Source of the DNA: Hansfordia pulvinata
Lineage: Eukaryota; Ascomycota; Sordariomycetes; Xylariales
Length of the DNA stretch: 64,000 nt
Reading direction: 5' to 3'
Assembly: GCA_006538405.1 (NCBI GenBank)
Contig: BJKQ01000002.1
Span: forward strand, 4,154,001-4,218,000
The stretch's first letter is position 1. Each line of letters begins with the position of its first letter. Of this stretch, positions 33,953 to 44,466 are shown piece after piece. The notes beneath the pieces were generated by a model that searched no databases, had not been told where the DNA came from, and saw nothing but the letters and a program-made list of their open reading frames with translations. Both the position numbers and the translations under genes were made by a program.

Positions 33953-35183
33953 CTACCTGTCAGCCAGCATGTTGTGGACAGCTTTGTACAGGGGGGCGGG
34001 CAGGGCCTTCTGCAGCTCTTCCTTGTCGAGCCACTGGAACTCCTGGAGGCCGAGCTTGTTGTTCGTCAGGTCGGCCTGGCCGGCGAGGATGCGGCCCTTG
34101 AGGAAGAAGCTCTTCTCGCCGCGCTGGACCAGGGCAGACTTGTCATCGAATTTGGGATGCCTGACGTAGTGTGCGACGGGGGCGCGGCCGACCATCCACG
34201 TGTTCATGTTGACGCCGGCGGCCTCCTCGAGGACTCGGGAGGCAGTCTGCCAAGGGGGGAAGGGGGGTCAGCGTTGGCGCATCATCAAGGCAGTGGGGGA
34301 AAGGGGACACAAACCTCGTGAAGGACCTCATCGGTGGGGACGTCGGCACAGGGGAACTGCCATTCGCCGCGGCCGTTCTTCACGACGAGGTAGAGCGTAC
34401 GGTTGAGCTTGCGGTCGAGGCGGTGTTTCAGGTTCTTGCGGTCGGCCTCGGTGAAGCGGCTGACGGGCTGATCGACGGGGACGACGTCCTCGGGGCGGCC
34501 TTCTCGCCCTCCTCGGTGACGCGCATCTCGGCGTCCTTGAGCAGGGTCTCGCGCAGGCGCTTCTCCTTGTCGAGCGTGCTGCCGACGAGCAGCTCATCGT
34601 TCCACGCATTGCGGCCCTGGGCGTGGTAGCGCCCCAGCTCCTTGGCGACCAGGGAGCCGCGCTCCTCGAACTTGATGCGCCATTGGAGGTCCTGGGCCGT
34701 GTCCTTCTTGAAGAAGAGCGTGTGGCGGAAGGGCAGGACGAGACGCTCGTTGAGGCGCTTCTGGTAGAAGAAGAAGGACGACTCGAAGGGGGTCAGGGGC
34801 CGGGTGACGAGCGGGGCGCGGGTGAGGATGATGCCGCTCTTTATGCGGTACTCCTGGCGGCGGGACTCGGTGATGGGGGTTCGGGATCGGACTGCTTGGG
34901 CTTCTTGTGGTGGGCTTCGGCGAGGATGGCCCCGTCGGACCCGGGCTTGGCTGTTGTCGTGGATGCCGTGGCGACGGCGGCGGCGGCGGAGTAGGGGCGG
35001 AACTGGGATATGCGGCAGCTGGGGCAGACGCTGGCTAGGGATTGCCCTGGAGAGACAGGAGAGATCAGTACGCGGGTGTTTGATGGAGAATGGATGCCAA
35101 CGCCGATTGGACGAAGGCAGCGGCGAGGGCATACTCTTCATGGCGGAGGCGACAGCACGGCTGCCCCTGCTTGAGGCTGCCAT
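33953..35183 (-). CDS. MRPL17: Mitochondrial large-subunit ribosomal protein mL46 (MRPL17 type; two frameshifts)
   Basis: Minus-strand exons are 35183-35135, 35046-34315 and 34246-33953, about 358 residues after two corrections. The N-terminus is basic and Ser/Ala-rich, as in a mitochondrial targeting peptide. The body has KSGIILTRAPLVTRPLTPFE, FFFYQKRLNERLVLP and YHAQGRNAWNDELLVG. The C-terminal Nudix-like fold has YLVVKNGRGEWQFPCADV and ETASRVLEEAAGVNMNTWMV, the pattern of mL46. It should be part of the mitochondrial 54S subunit. The frame breaks at G runs 34875-34879 and 34492-34495 (C on the coding strand), each one base short. Both corrections restore conserved sequence, and total length then closes to whole codons. 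This protein should be needed for respiratory growth, so the breaks are best explained as sequence errors. Confidence 0.83.
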
Positions 35184-37649
35184 CTTTGCGGAAGGGGAAC
35201 GCGGAGGGCTGCCGGGCGCGACAGGTGCGGCTAGCTGGACGGGAACGCAGAGACAGCGATGGCGGACAGGGCGGGAGGATGGAGCTCCGGGGTCGGCGTC
35301 GGCAGCGGCGCTTTGTGTGCGGATGCGAATGGATCAGGGTTGAGGCAGACTGGCGATGCTGCTGAAGCGCACGAGCTGCAAGTCAGTCGCGCCTGCTGCA
35401 CGTCGTGCTCCAGAGACTTTTTCCTCTCGGCGTCGGCTGTGGCTAGAGACGCTAGTCCATATGTGCGTTAGCGCTCAAAGCAGCACTAGCCCAATCTCGT
35501 CCGCTCGAAGAACAGGCATTGTCACGCATTATGTACCTGGCAAGGCTAGTACGAGTAGTACCTACACGCAGTACGAGTACGAGTGCTGCAAGCCTCGCGA
35601 CAACTGACGAGCACTCTGCATTCAACCTCCAGCCCATCGCCTCCCATTGCGATTCGAAAGTCGGGCCGCTTCAGGGGATTGACACCTGTTTGGATGTGAT
35701 TCTATTCAGAAATCTCCAGGAGTACTACCATTGATTATGCAGCCTGCTTCACAACTCTCGCGCAATTGATTCTGCTTGGTCATAGCATCAGAAGTGAAGT
35801 CAATGGCAACACGGGATAACGCCTTCTAGTGGTCACCTCGAAAGACGCTCTTGCTTGAAGCCGGCGCGCGACTTTCGCGCGGGGCTCAGTGAGAGGGGAG
35901 ATGGAAACGAGACGGTAGAACTCGACCGGCCCAATAAGCTGACGTCTGCTTCCAGGGGCGAGCCGCTGGGGCTTTATGCACCTCAGCTCGTGAAGCACGA
36001 AGCGAATGGCGCGAGTGACAGTCTGGATGGGTCACGGCCAGATCTAGATTGCGCGTCGTACAGGTCGCTGCCAGGGAGCCCCCCGCCTCCGGCTTGCGGG
36101 CTCGCATGACGACGAGGCAATGGATGCGCGTTCGTCGCCACCGTTTTAGGAGTACGAGTACTCGCAGAATCACCGCAGGCTGTCTTTTGCAACGAAAACT
36201 TCCGGTTCGAGTGCGTTACGTAGACAAGTTCGATAGTACCGTGTGAGTTTTCCACAACTCATTTGAATGGGCCACCGTGCAGTTGAGACTGCAATGGAAA
36301 TCATCCGTGACAGGCGAGGAGGGGGCTTCACGGCATCGAACTCGACCGCATGCACGTTGTACTCGCACAGGACTCTGCACGCAAGCCGGCTTTCTGTCTG
36401 TGTATGCACTCGAGAGCCGGGTGTGCGTCTTGGAGCCGACTCTTACCGGGCCTTCTCGTATGACCATGACCATCCTATATCTTCGAGGAAAGAAATCGAG
36501 CCACAGAGTGGTACCAATAAGATGGATGTCGTCTCGTTGCTGTTCGCAGCCCAGCTACTGCTGTGAGCCCGCGGTACGCAAAAGGTACTTCATTTGGTGC
36601 TTTCGAGACTTCTCACACTGCGCTTCAGCAACCTACTACAATGTAGCGCGGCGTGCGCGGTCACCTCCGTCTGGTCTGATGGTACGTGCAGGTACACATG
36701 GATGTCCTCCATCACTCGTTTCCAGGTGGTGGGACCTGTCTCTCCAGGTACCTTACCTCTCATTTCGACATCGAGGTCCAATGGTGAATGCGAATCCCGT
36801 ATGCATCTGGCATTCCACGCCAGCACAGCCTTTGCACCCGACCTGAGTGAACCCTGGAACGTCATCGCCGCCGCCGCCAGCCCAGCCCTCCCTCCTTCTC
36901 ACCCACTGGACGCCTCGCAGTCCTCGGCCCTCAAGCTCACAACTCTCACGCCCCGAAGCCAATCTCGTACGCGGCGTCAGCTTTGCCTTCCCGCCACCTC
37001 CAGAACCCTCGACTTCGAAAGGCCGAAGCTGCTGCGAGCCGTCACAGCACTCCCCTTCCCCCGACCGGACTGCTCTTCGGCTTCATCCCGCCCGCCTGCA
37101 CATACACTTGCCCGCGCGAGCGTAGACCGGGCATCTCCCATTGCATCCGCACCTAGCCACGGCCACGACAGCCTCCGCCTCGGCCTCAATCTGCCCCTCT
37201 GCAAGCACCAAGACGAAGGACGACGCCCGCGTCATCCCTGCCACCTTCACCTGTCAACTCCCTCGTCTGGATCCATCCCGACCCCGGACCCATCCACCGA
37301 CCAGAGACAGGCGCCTTCTGCCGTTCTACCCGTTGATCCTTCAAGCCATATTCTTTCCCACGTCGCACACCACCACCACCACCACCACCACCACCACCAC
37401 CACTTCAACCACTTCGCGCCTCGCCCTGTCGCTATACCTACCTACCGAGACTCACCACGCACGCACGCACGCAAGCGGGCTCACCACAGCGAATCGATCC
37501 AACCCGACCCCAAGCACCTCTGCGCATCATGAATACCTTCTAGCGCCCGTCCCGACTCAGAGTGCTTGCTTGGTATCTCGCCTTTCTGCGCCCACCCCTC
37601 CACCTGCCATCCCCCTCGACGGGGCATCACCGCACACCCAATATTCGCC
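35184..37649. other. Divergent intergenic region and CT-rich GPHR leader
   Basis: The stretch lies between mL46 (-) and GPHR (+). ACGAGTA motifs occur near 35548-35585 and 36150-36165. From about 36860 to 37649 the plus strand is strongly C-rich and ends in a CAC repeat and ACGC repeats before the GPHR ATG. A long open frame at 36594-37532 is a by-product of this composition and is not called. Confidence 0.5.
37369..37403. repeat. (CAC)n microsatellite in the GPHR leader
   Basis: About 11 CAC/ACC units stand in tandem about 250 bases upstream of the GPHR start codon. TACCTACC and ACGC repeats follow at 37435-37472. Confidence 0.95.
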
Positions 37650-39296
37650 ATGCGATTCTCCGCCTCGTGCGACGAGGACGCCTGCCTCGCCCCCGGCACC
37701 CGGCCATCCACCATTTCTCTCGCCTTTTCCCTCTCGCCTTTTATCCTGACCTTCGTTGTCGTCTGTTCCCTCGTTCTGCGCAAGGTCTTCCCCCGCCTTG
37801 CTCGCATCCAGAACTCTCGCGACGGCGAGGACCATTTCCTGCCATCCGACGCCCCCCAGTGCCTGCAGCAAGTCCATGCCGAGCATGGCGCCAAATCCCT
37901 GCGTCGCCGCGTCGCGGCCGCCACTTTCGCGACCACCGTCGGTCTCGCCGCTGTTCTGGGCGAGCTGATCCTGTGTGAGATTTCCGAATTTGTCAACCCT
38001 TACGCTCGCACCCTCGCCTTGCGCTTGACCGTCCCTACTCTACTCTTCTTGCTCGTCCTCCTCATACCGTTCCTCGAGCTGCAGTCGGTCGTGTCGGGAT
38101 CTGGTTGGACCTTCCAAAGAAACTCCCGTGGCCACATTCCCCGCGCTGCCTGGCTGGTCCAGTTTGCCGTGTTTGGCCTCTGGTTGCTCGCCTTCTGGTC
38201 CCTCGGGAACCTGGTCCCTGTCGGCAGTGAGGTCATGCACACGAGCACCAAGCTGCTCAAGGAGCAGGCTGCACGGTCGGGCAGCCTTGCCCGCGCCTGC
38301 TTGGAGAGGATAGGCGTCATTGGCATCTCTCTCATGGCCCTGCTGTCGGGCTTCGCCTCGGTGTCGTCGCCGTGGCACACGTTTGGCAGCCGCATACTGT
38401 CTCGACGGCCAGTCACGGAAGCAGACATAGCCCGCAAACAGGCTGGGCTTGACGCGACCAACGAGATGCTGCTCACAAAACGCCACCAGCTCCAGACCTT
38501 ACAACGCAAGGTGGCCGAAACCACATCGGCGCAAAGACCCGGGTTCTTCTCCAAGGTAATCGGGTCGGTGCGGGGCGGCGGGGACGCACACGACATCCGC
38601 GCGTTGCAACTGGAGATTGCAGGGCTCGAGGCCGTGGAGAGCAACCTTGCTTCGTCTCTCTCCTCTCTGCGGTCGAGGCAAGCCGACTCGGCACGTGCGG
38701 CGACGACTGTCGGCAAGCTGCTACAGGTACCAACCTACATGTTCAGCTTGTACTGCGTGTATCGCATCGTGGCGACGACGCTGACGACGCTGCGGCGGAT
38801 GTACCAGCCGACGTCGTCTTTCTCGTCATCAGACCCGATCAACCGCTTCCTGGGGCTCCTGGCGAAGCACTGGGACCCCAAGCTGGACCAGATGGCGTGG
38901 GCGCGGCAGATATCGTTCCTGCTCTCGGGGGCCATCCTGCTGGCGAGTGCCAACAGTGCGCTGCAGACCTTCCAGCTCTTCGCCAAGTGGACGCCGGGGC
39001 TGCTGTACCAAGCGCAAGCGAACCTGGCGCTACTGATAGGGCAAATCAGTGCGATATACGTCATCTCGGCGGCGCTGCTGATGCGCAGCAACCTGCCCAA
39101 GGAGGTGGGCAGCGCGGTGGGTGATGCGCTGCAGAGCGCGCTGGAGCCTGGGTTTGTAGATCGCTGGTTCGAGGGCTGGTTCCTCCTGGCCAGCGTCGCG
39201 ACGGCTGGCGGGATCTGGCTGGGCAACAAGATAGGAGACATGACGGAGGACTGGGACGAGATTGGAATGGAGGAGATGGGCCAGAAGCGGTCGTAG
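37650..39296 (+). CDS. Golgi pH regulator (GPHR / GPR89 family) membrane protein
   Basis: A single intact exon of 548 residues starts at ATG 37650; in-frame sequence upstream is C-rich leader. The N-terminal helices (ISLAFSLSPFILTFVVVCSL; LRLTVPTLLFLLVLLIPFLE; WLVQFAVFGLWLLAFWSLG) and a conserved cytosolic loop with LLSGFASVSSPWHTF are followed by a coiled-coil region (about residues 265-350). A C-terminal group of helices then includes PTYMFSLYCVYRIVATTL, ISFLLSGAILL and IYVISAALLM. This layout and the GFASVSSPW motif identify the GPHR family, related to plant GTG proteins. In animals GPHR is a Golgi anion channel needed for acidification; a similar Golgi/endomembrane role is inferred here. 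Absence of introns and frameshifts makes this one of the cleanest genes in the window. Confidence 0.88.
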   Translation: MRFSASCDEDACLAPGTRPSTISLAFSLSPFILTFVVVCSLVLRKVFPRLARIQNSRDGEDHFLPSDAPQCLQQVHAEHGAKSLRRRVAAATFATTVGLAAVLGELILCEISEFVNPYARTLALRLTVPTLLFLLVLLIPFLELQSVVSGSGWTFQRNSRGHIPRAAWLVQFAVFGLWLLAFWSLGNLVPVGSEVMHTSTKLLKEQAARSGSLARACLERIGVIGISLMALLSGFASVSSPWHTFGSRILSRRPVTEADIARKQAGLDATNEMLLTKRHQLQTLQRKVAETTSAQRPGFFSKVIGSVRGGGDAHDIRALQLEIAGLEAVESNLASSLSSLRSRQADSARAATTVGKLLQVPTYMFSLYCVYRIVATTLTTLRRMYQPTSSFSSSDPINRFLGLLAKHWDPKLDQMAWARQISFLLSGAILLASANSALQTFQLFAKWTPGLLYQAQANLALLIGQISAIYVISAALLMRSNLPKEVGSAVGDALQSALEPGFVDRWFEGWFLLASVATAGGIWLGNKIGDMTEDWDEIGMEEMGQKRS

Positions 39297-39921
39297 GGGC
39301 ATGAGGGCATGAGAGAAAGAAGAAGAAAAAAGAAACATAATAATAATACGCATTTGATAGACTATAAACACATTATAGGTCATGTCTTCGTTGAGGGCGA
39401 GGTGAATGAATGCGTCCACTATGCCCCGCTCCGCACCCAGCCATGGGGTCATTCTTCGTGTCCAGAATAACCATAGGACCACATCGTTGCACAACGAGCA
39501 TGAAGAACAACAATAGCTCCGCGTCACCCTACGGCGTCTTGGGCACGGGAAAGACGCAGCTGGTGGCGGCTCCCAAGCCAAAAGGACCTCGTGGTCCATT
39601 ATGACTCGACTCGGCAGCGCTCGGGCGCGTCCGGTGTCAGTGGAGGGCGTTGGGTTTAAGTATCAAAATTAGGCGGTCCCGCCCGCTATCGGTGTCGTCT
39701 TGGGGGGCGCCATGACTTACACCTTCCAGCGGCGGGGGTTCTCTCTTCCTCCCTTCCATTGTATACTATTTTCTCGCTGATTTCGCCAGCCAACACAGCC
39801 CTCCCTGCCTGGCTCAAGACGCAGCATCGCCAGCCGCGGACCCGAGAAATACGCGCCCCGGAGCACCATTCTGAAGAGCAAGGACCGGAGAAGCACCGCC
39901 GACCGACCGCAGCGGGCACGG
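39297..39921. other. GPHR 3' end and CTU2 leader
   Basis: Both neighbours run on the plus strand. The first 60 bases are A-rich and probably hold the GPHR poly(A) signals. The last 200 bases are the CTU2 promoter and leader. Confidence 0.5.
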
Positions 39922-41842
39922 ATGGCCGACACAACAGAGCCGCAAGCAGCGCACAGAGGAGGCGAACAGGTTGCGTGCCAGCGGTGCAAAGAGCGACCGT
40001 CGGCGCACGAGCTTCGCGGCGCCGAGCGCGTCTGCCGGTACGTCACTCGACTTTTTTGTCTCTCTGTGCCCCTCCCCCTTCCCCTCCCCCTCTCTTTCTT
40101 TTTTCCTCACCTGTGCCGGGTGTTCCCCACAAGCAAAGGCAGAGCCGCAGCGGCAGTCATGTAATCTTTTCGTCATTTTGTTTCCATGCGCTCTCTCTCT
40201 CTTCCTCTCCCCTTCTTAGAACCCTTGTTACATTTTAAACGTACACCCGCACCCCCCTTTCATAGGCACATATGCCTCCCATCTACGTCGCACTCCTCTC
40301 TCACGCCCCGCGATGCCGCTGCCCTCCCTCCCCGCGATTCCCGCCCGCTGACCCGCGCACGACCCGGAACGAAACAGACACTGCTTCGGCGCATTCATAG
40401 CCAGCAAGGCCGTCAAGCGCCTCGAGGTCCTGCAGCGTGAGACCCGCGGGCCCCGCCTGGCGCCCCGGCCGCAGCGCTACCTTGTCGGCCTGTCGCTCGG
40501 CCGCGACGGCGGCGACGGCGACGGCGTGTCGTCCGCCGCCCTGCTGCACACCGTCGCGGCCAACGCCCGCCAGCAGCGCAGCCGCACCGACCGCCGCGGC
40601 GGCTCCCAGCGCGCAAAGTTCGACCTCGTGGCCGTCCACATCGACTGCAGCGCCCCGCCGACCACAACGCACGGCGACGGCGACGGCGACGAGAACAGCA
40701 GCAGCAGCAGCAGCAGCAGTCCCGCCGGGTACACCCCGCCCCCCGACGTGCGCCGCCTCCTCGACGGCTACCGCGAGCGCTTTCCCGACGTCCCCGAGAT
40801 CGAGGCCGTGCCGCTGTCTGCGGCGCTTCTGGATGGCGCCAGGGCCATCGACTGGGCCGCCGCAGGCCTGCCTGCGATGGAGCTTGATGACGGCGCAGGC
40901 GCGGCGGATGGGCAAGGGCAGCAGCACGGCGCCGCAGCAGCCCCGCAAGAACAACAGCATCAGCATCAGCAAAGGCGCCAGCGCAGCCTGCTGTCCGCCC
41001 TGTCCCGCTTGCCCTCGGCAACGTCGCGCGCCGACGTGTCGCGTCTGCTCGTGCGGCACGCGCTCCTGGCCGAGGCGGCGCGGCGCGGCTGTGACGCACT
41101 GCTGCTGGGCACCAACACGACGGCGCTGGCGGCGCTGACGCTGGCCGAGACGGCCAAGGGCCGCGGCTTCGCGCTCCCTTGGCTCATCAACGACGGCTTC
41201 TTCCCGCTGCCAGACTCCCGCCAGTCTAACACTCAGGCCGGGCCGGCGGTGCTGCCGGAGCCAAGCAGCGCACCGGAACAGCAGGTGCAACCACAGAGCC
41301 AGGAAGACCACCATACCAAGCCCCCAAGGCAGTCCGTCGTCCCGGTTTACCACCCACTACGCGAGGTGTTCCGCAAGGAGCTCGTCGCGTACGTGGGCGA
41401 CGCTTGCGAGCCCGCAATCGCCGACCTGGCGGGCCTCTTGGCGGGCCGGGACGCGGGCGCCCAGGCGGCACCGGTGGCGGCCGCAGTGGTGTCGCACAAG
41501 GACCTGAGCATAGACGAGGTGATGACGCGGTACTTTGCCGAGGTCGAGGCCAGCTACCCGTCCGTGGTGGCCAACGTGGTGCGCACAACGGGCAAGCTCC
41601 TGCGCCGGCAGGGCGAAGGAGGCGGGCACGGCCATGGAGAAGACAGCGGGCTGGAGGACGGGGGTCGGGGAACGACTTGCACGAGGTGCGGGCTGTGCGG
41701 CGTCGGACTGGACGAGACGGGCGACGAGCGCTGGAAGGGCGAGATTGGCGACTGGGAGGCAGAAGCGCAGGAGGCGGAAGGCGGTCGCCCGCGGCAGGCC
41801 GCGGCGCTGTGCTACGGCTGCAAGAGGTCGGTGCAGGGGTAG
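39922..41842 (+). CDS. NCS2: Cytoplasmic tRNA 2-thiolation protein 2 (CTU2/NCS2)
   Basis: Exons 39922-40037 and 40378-41842 encode 526 residues. The N-terminus has a zinc-type CQRCKERPS, followed by VCRHCFGAFIASKAVKRLE formed across the splice. The core contains the PP-loop-like YLVGLSLGRDG region with a degenerate ATP loop, LLVRHALLAEAARRGCDALL, LGTNTTALAALTLAETAKGRGFALPW and VVPVYHPLREVFRKELVAYV. The C-terminus has CTRCGLCGVG and CYGCKRSVQG. With CTU1/NCS6 this protein makes the 2-thio group of wobble uridine in tRNA-Lys, -Glu and -Gln, using sulfur carried by Urm1. The 340-base intron is long and pyrimidine-rich, but has a GTACGT donor and a CTGAC branch site. A run of eight serines and Gln/His stretches are species-specific inserts. 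The frame is intact. Confidence 0.88.
40696..40719. repeat. (AGC)n repeat in CTU2 coding sequence
   Basis: Eight AGC codons encode a serine run within a disordered insert of CTU2. The unit of three keeps the frame. Confidence 0.95.
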
Positions 41843-42400
41843 AGAGGATCGAGCGACGCCTGCGGAGGCAATTGAAAGACCATTGCCGGGTGAGCCAGGG
41901 GCAGTATTCGTAGATGAATGAGCCTCTTGGGTGGAACGACAGGCCTTCGGCGCAATGATCCAGATGAGCAACAGGCTAACGCAGCATGTGTGCCGGCACT
42001 GGACATTTTGCTTCAACTTGAATCATCACGAGTGAAGCCTCATTAGCCTCGGGTTGTGCTCAAGTCGCTGATATGTACCCATCATTGGAGCGGGTGAGGT
42101 GGTCGATACATCAGGTTCATGCGCGACCTGCTTCCATCAACATGAAGGTTGCGACTTTAGGAGCGGAAGGGGTGCGAGCAGCCTCTGCCTGAGGCAGGAG
42201 CGACCCCTACACTGGCGTCTGCTTCATGAAACTCACTCGCCGATGCAAGAAACATGAAGGCTTCTAGATGGATGGCAGTTACACGGTGGCACGAACCTCT
42301 CCCCCTTCTGACATTTAAGATGTTGTCGACTTGGCCGGCGGTCCTCAGTTCACGGCTGTATCATGTTCGTGAGACAAAGACCCGTATTGGGTAAATCGGG
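41843..42400. other. Intergenic, no gene
   Basis: This contains the 3' region of CTU2. Nothing protein-like was found. Confidence 0.5.
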
Positions 42401-43420
42401 CCTTGAGGTATGCTCAAGCAACTAGAACTATGAAGGCACTGGACGAAGGCATGGAAGCAGGTCTTCAGAAACCCCTTTTGACAAGAGACGAGATCGCACA
42501 GCTATCGCAGCATCCGAGTTCCACGATGCAAGCCTCAAGGCTTTTGTGCGCGATGCAAAGACCATCGAAATCAAGCCAAACCTCTACGACTGCCCATCAC
42601 AGGTTAAGAAACAAGGCCCAGACTTTTATTGGATCGACTGTGTATCAATTCGAAGAAAGTCGACGAGCGGTCGAGTCAATTCTAGATGAGTAAGTCACTT
42701 GAAAATGCCAGCTTCCGAAGACCCCCAAGCACAGGCTTTGCTTGATTCCGTGCTTCTAACGTGGGAGGTATATGCAATGCTACAGATTCGGTTTTAATAT
42801 GGCTGGGCAGCTGCCCTTCGCTGTTGTCTTCCGGCACGGAGCGGCTGGAAGCATTCAAAAGAGATCTGCATGATCTTCTCATTGCAGAGGACTAATCTGG
42901 GCCAACGGCGTCGCAGAGGGAGCTGGATCCTGTACTAGGGGCACTCATTACCGGAACCCACTTGATCACCCGCCGTTGGTTCAAGCGCCTATGGGTTTTG
43001 CCAGAGCTCTGCCTCGCCCGTCGGCTTTCTTTTCGATTTGGAGAGCATTGGCTCGTAGGCTTGGGAAGACTCAGACAAGCCCAGAGCCCTCCCGTTATTC
43101 GAGTCCTTAATCAGGATACTTTCGGTGTATCATAGAACTGGTAAAAGGGAACATGGACTGGAGGCACTCTCCAGGTCGCTGCTGATGGGCCGCCACTCGG
43201 AAGCTGATGCGCGGCTTGGGCTGATACACTTCTTGCACGATGAATACAAAAGGGCCCTCAAAGAACTGTTTGAGAACCATTTCAGCGGAGCCGCTTCGGG
43301 GCCCAAGAGGCGACGAGACCACCAAGCATTGGTTCTCCACGTGCGACAGGCCGCGCGCAGGCGCTGGAGCAAGCGACGAGGGACAACAGACGCGGCAGCT
43401 CGACTGACCTGAGCCCATTG
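42401..43420 (+). pseudogene. HET-domain (heterokaryon incompatibility) gene relic
   Basis: Three hallmarks of the HET domain appear in order but not in one frame. FYWIDCVSI at about 42624-42650 matches the WIDxxCI block, followed in another frame by FEESRRAVESILDE. ATDSVLIWLG at 42779-42808 matches the VIIWLG block, followed by RLEAFKRDLHDLL. RRWFKRLWVLPELCLARRLSF at about 42970-43032 matches the RxWFxRxWVxQE block. A TAA stop at 42893-42895 lies between the second and third blocks, in a non-homopolymer context. HET proteins trigger cell death after fusion of unlike strains. The stop, the frame changes and the absent N- and C-terminal parts indicate a dead copy or a non-coding remnant. Confidence 0.65.
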
Positions 43421-44466
43421 TCGCTTGGGATCCGCGTACCCGGATCAGCCATGGCCAGCTCTCGACGCCACCCCTGACCACGACGAGGAATCGCGCGAAA
43501 GCAAGGCAGGCGCGCAGGCGGTGGATGAATTAGTCTTGAAGGGAGACGTCCACGTCTACGGGGTCATGCACGGCGAGGCCATCAACGAGGGGTCTGCCAT
43601 ACGGCGCCTCACCGTTGTGTAGACGAGGCTCGGGAATAAGGGCATGGCCTCGCCGATCTGCAGACTCACGCAGAACTGCGGAATTTTTGCACAACGAGGA
43701 AAGGAAAGGGGGGTTCCACAGATTCATGAACGACGTCTGATTTGTCTCTTCCGCACTCTCCTCCTGTGTCAAGGCAGGTTGCTGGCTTTCACAGGCCAAC
43801 CCAGCTGATGAGAGCCCCGAGTCAAAAGAGCCCGACCAAAAGACAAACAGATCGACTATAGACGGGGCGGGTTTATATACAAGGGAAACCTCTAGCCTGC
43901 GTCCATCCTTCCCCGCTGCCATGCAAGGATGAAATGACCGGCCAAGTCTTCCAAATGCCCACTCAAATTTTGTGTTACCCATTGCCATCTTGCCTGCACC
44001 CCCTTATTCGACCCCTTCGAGCTGCGTCTCTAGCTAAGACCTTGCGCCTGGCAGCTCCGTGTCTATGTGCGATGCAAATTGACGAGAGCTTCTAACTCTA
44101 TTAGCATAGGGAAGGGGAAAATGGACTTGTAGATGTGTTGCACTGAACGAATGCGCGCAGCGGTGGGAGAGCGCATGGATTGAGGTGTTGCCATGCGTAA
44201 ACTGAAGTGCTGGTGATGCGGGCGGCAGGGTAGCGGCGCAAGCTGGGTGTGTAGGCACCAACTCAAAGGACATAGGACCAGGGGACCCATCCCGAGGAGC
44301 CTGGATCAATGCCTTCTTCGACTCCACCCGGTCCCTGGCGGGCGATACTATTTCGATTTCTTTCTTCTTGTCCACTCCCATGGTCCTCACCATTGTTAGC
44401 TCCAGCAGGCGCCAGCCTCCGGTTTCCGCGGAGCCGAGCTGCCCTTTCGACGCACACGCAGTCACC
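43421..44466. other. Intergenic, no supported gene
   Basis: A 152-codon minus-strand frame at 43530-43988 has an ATG but no motif or family resemblance, and is not called. The right end holds the OAC1 3' UTR. Confidence 0.45.

Noticed and set aside
36594..37532. 312-codon plus-strand frame upstream of GPHR
   Set aside because: It is Pro/Ser/His-rich, runs through CAC and TACC repeats and has no motif; best read as promoter and leader.
43530..43988. 152-codon minus-strand frame with an ATG
   Set aside because: No family resemblance or transcription signal. It could be a species-specific gene, but nothing supports it.
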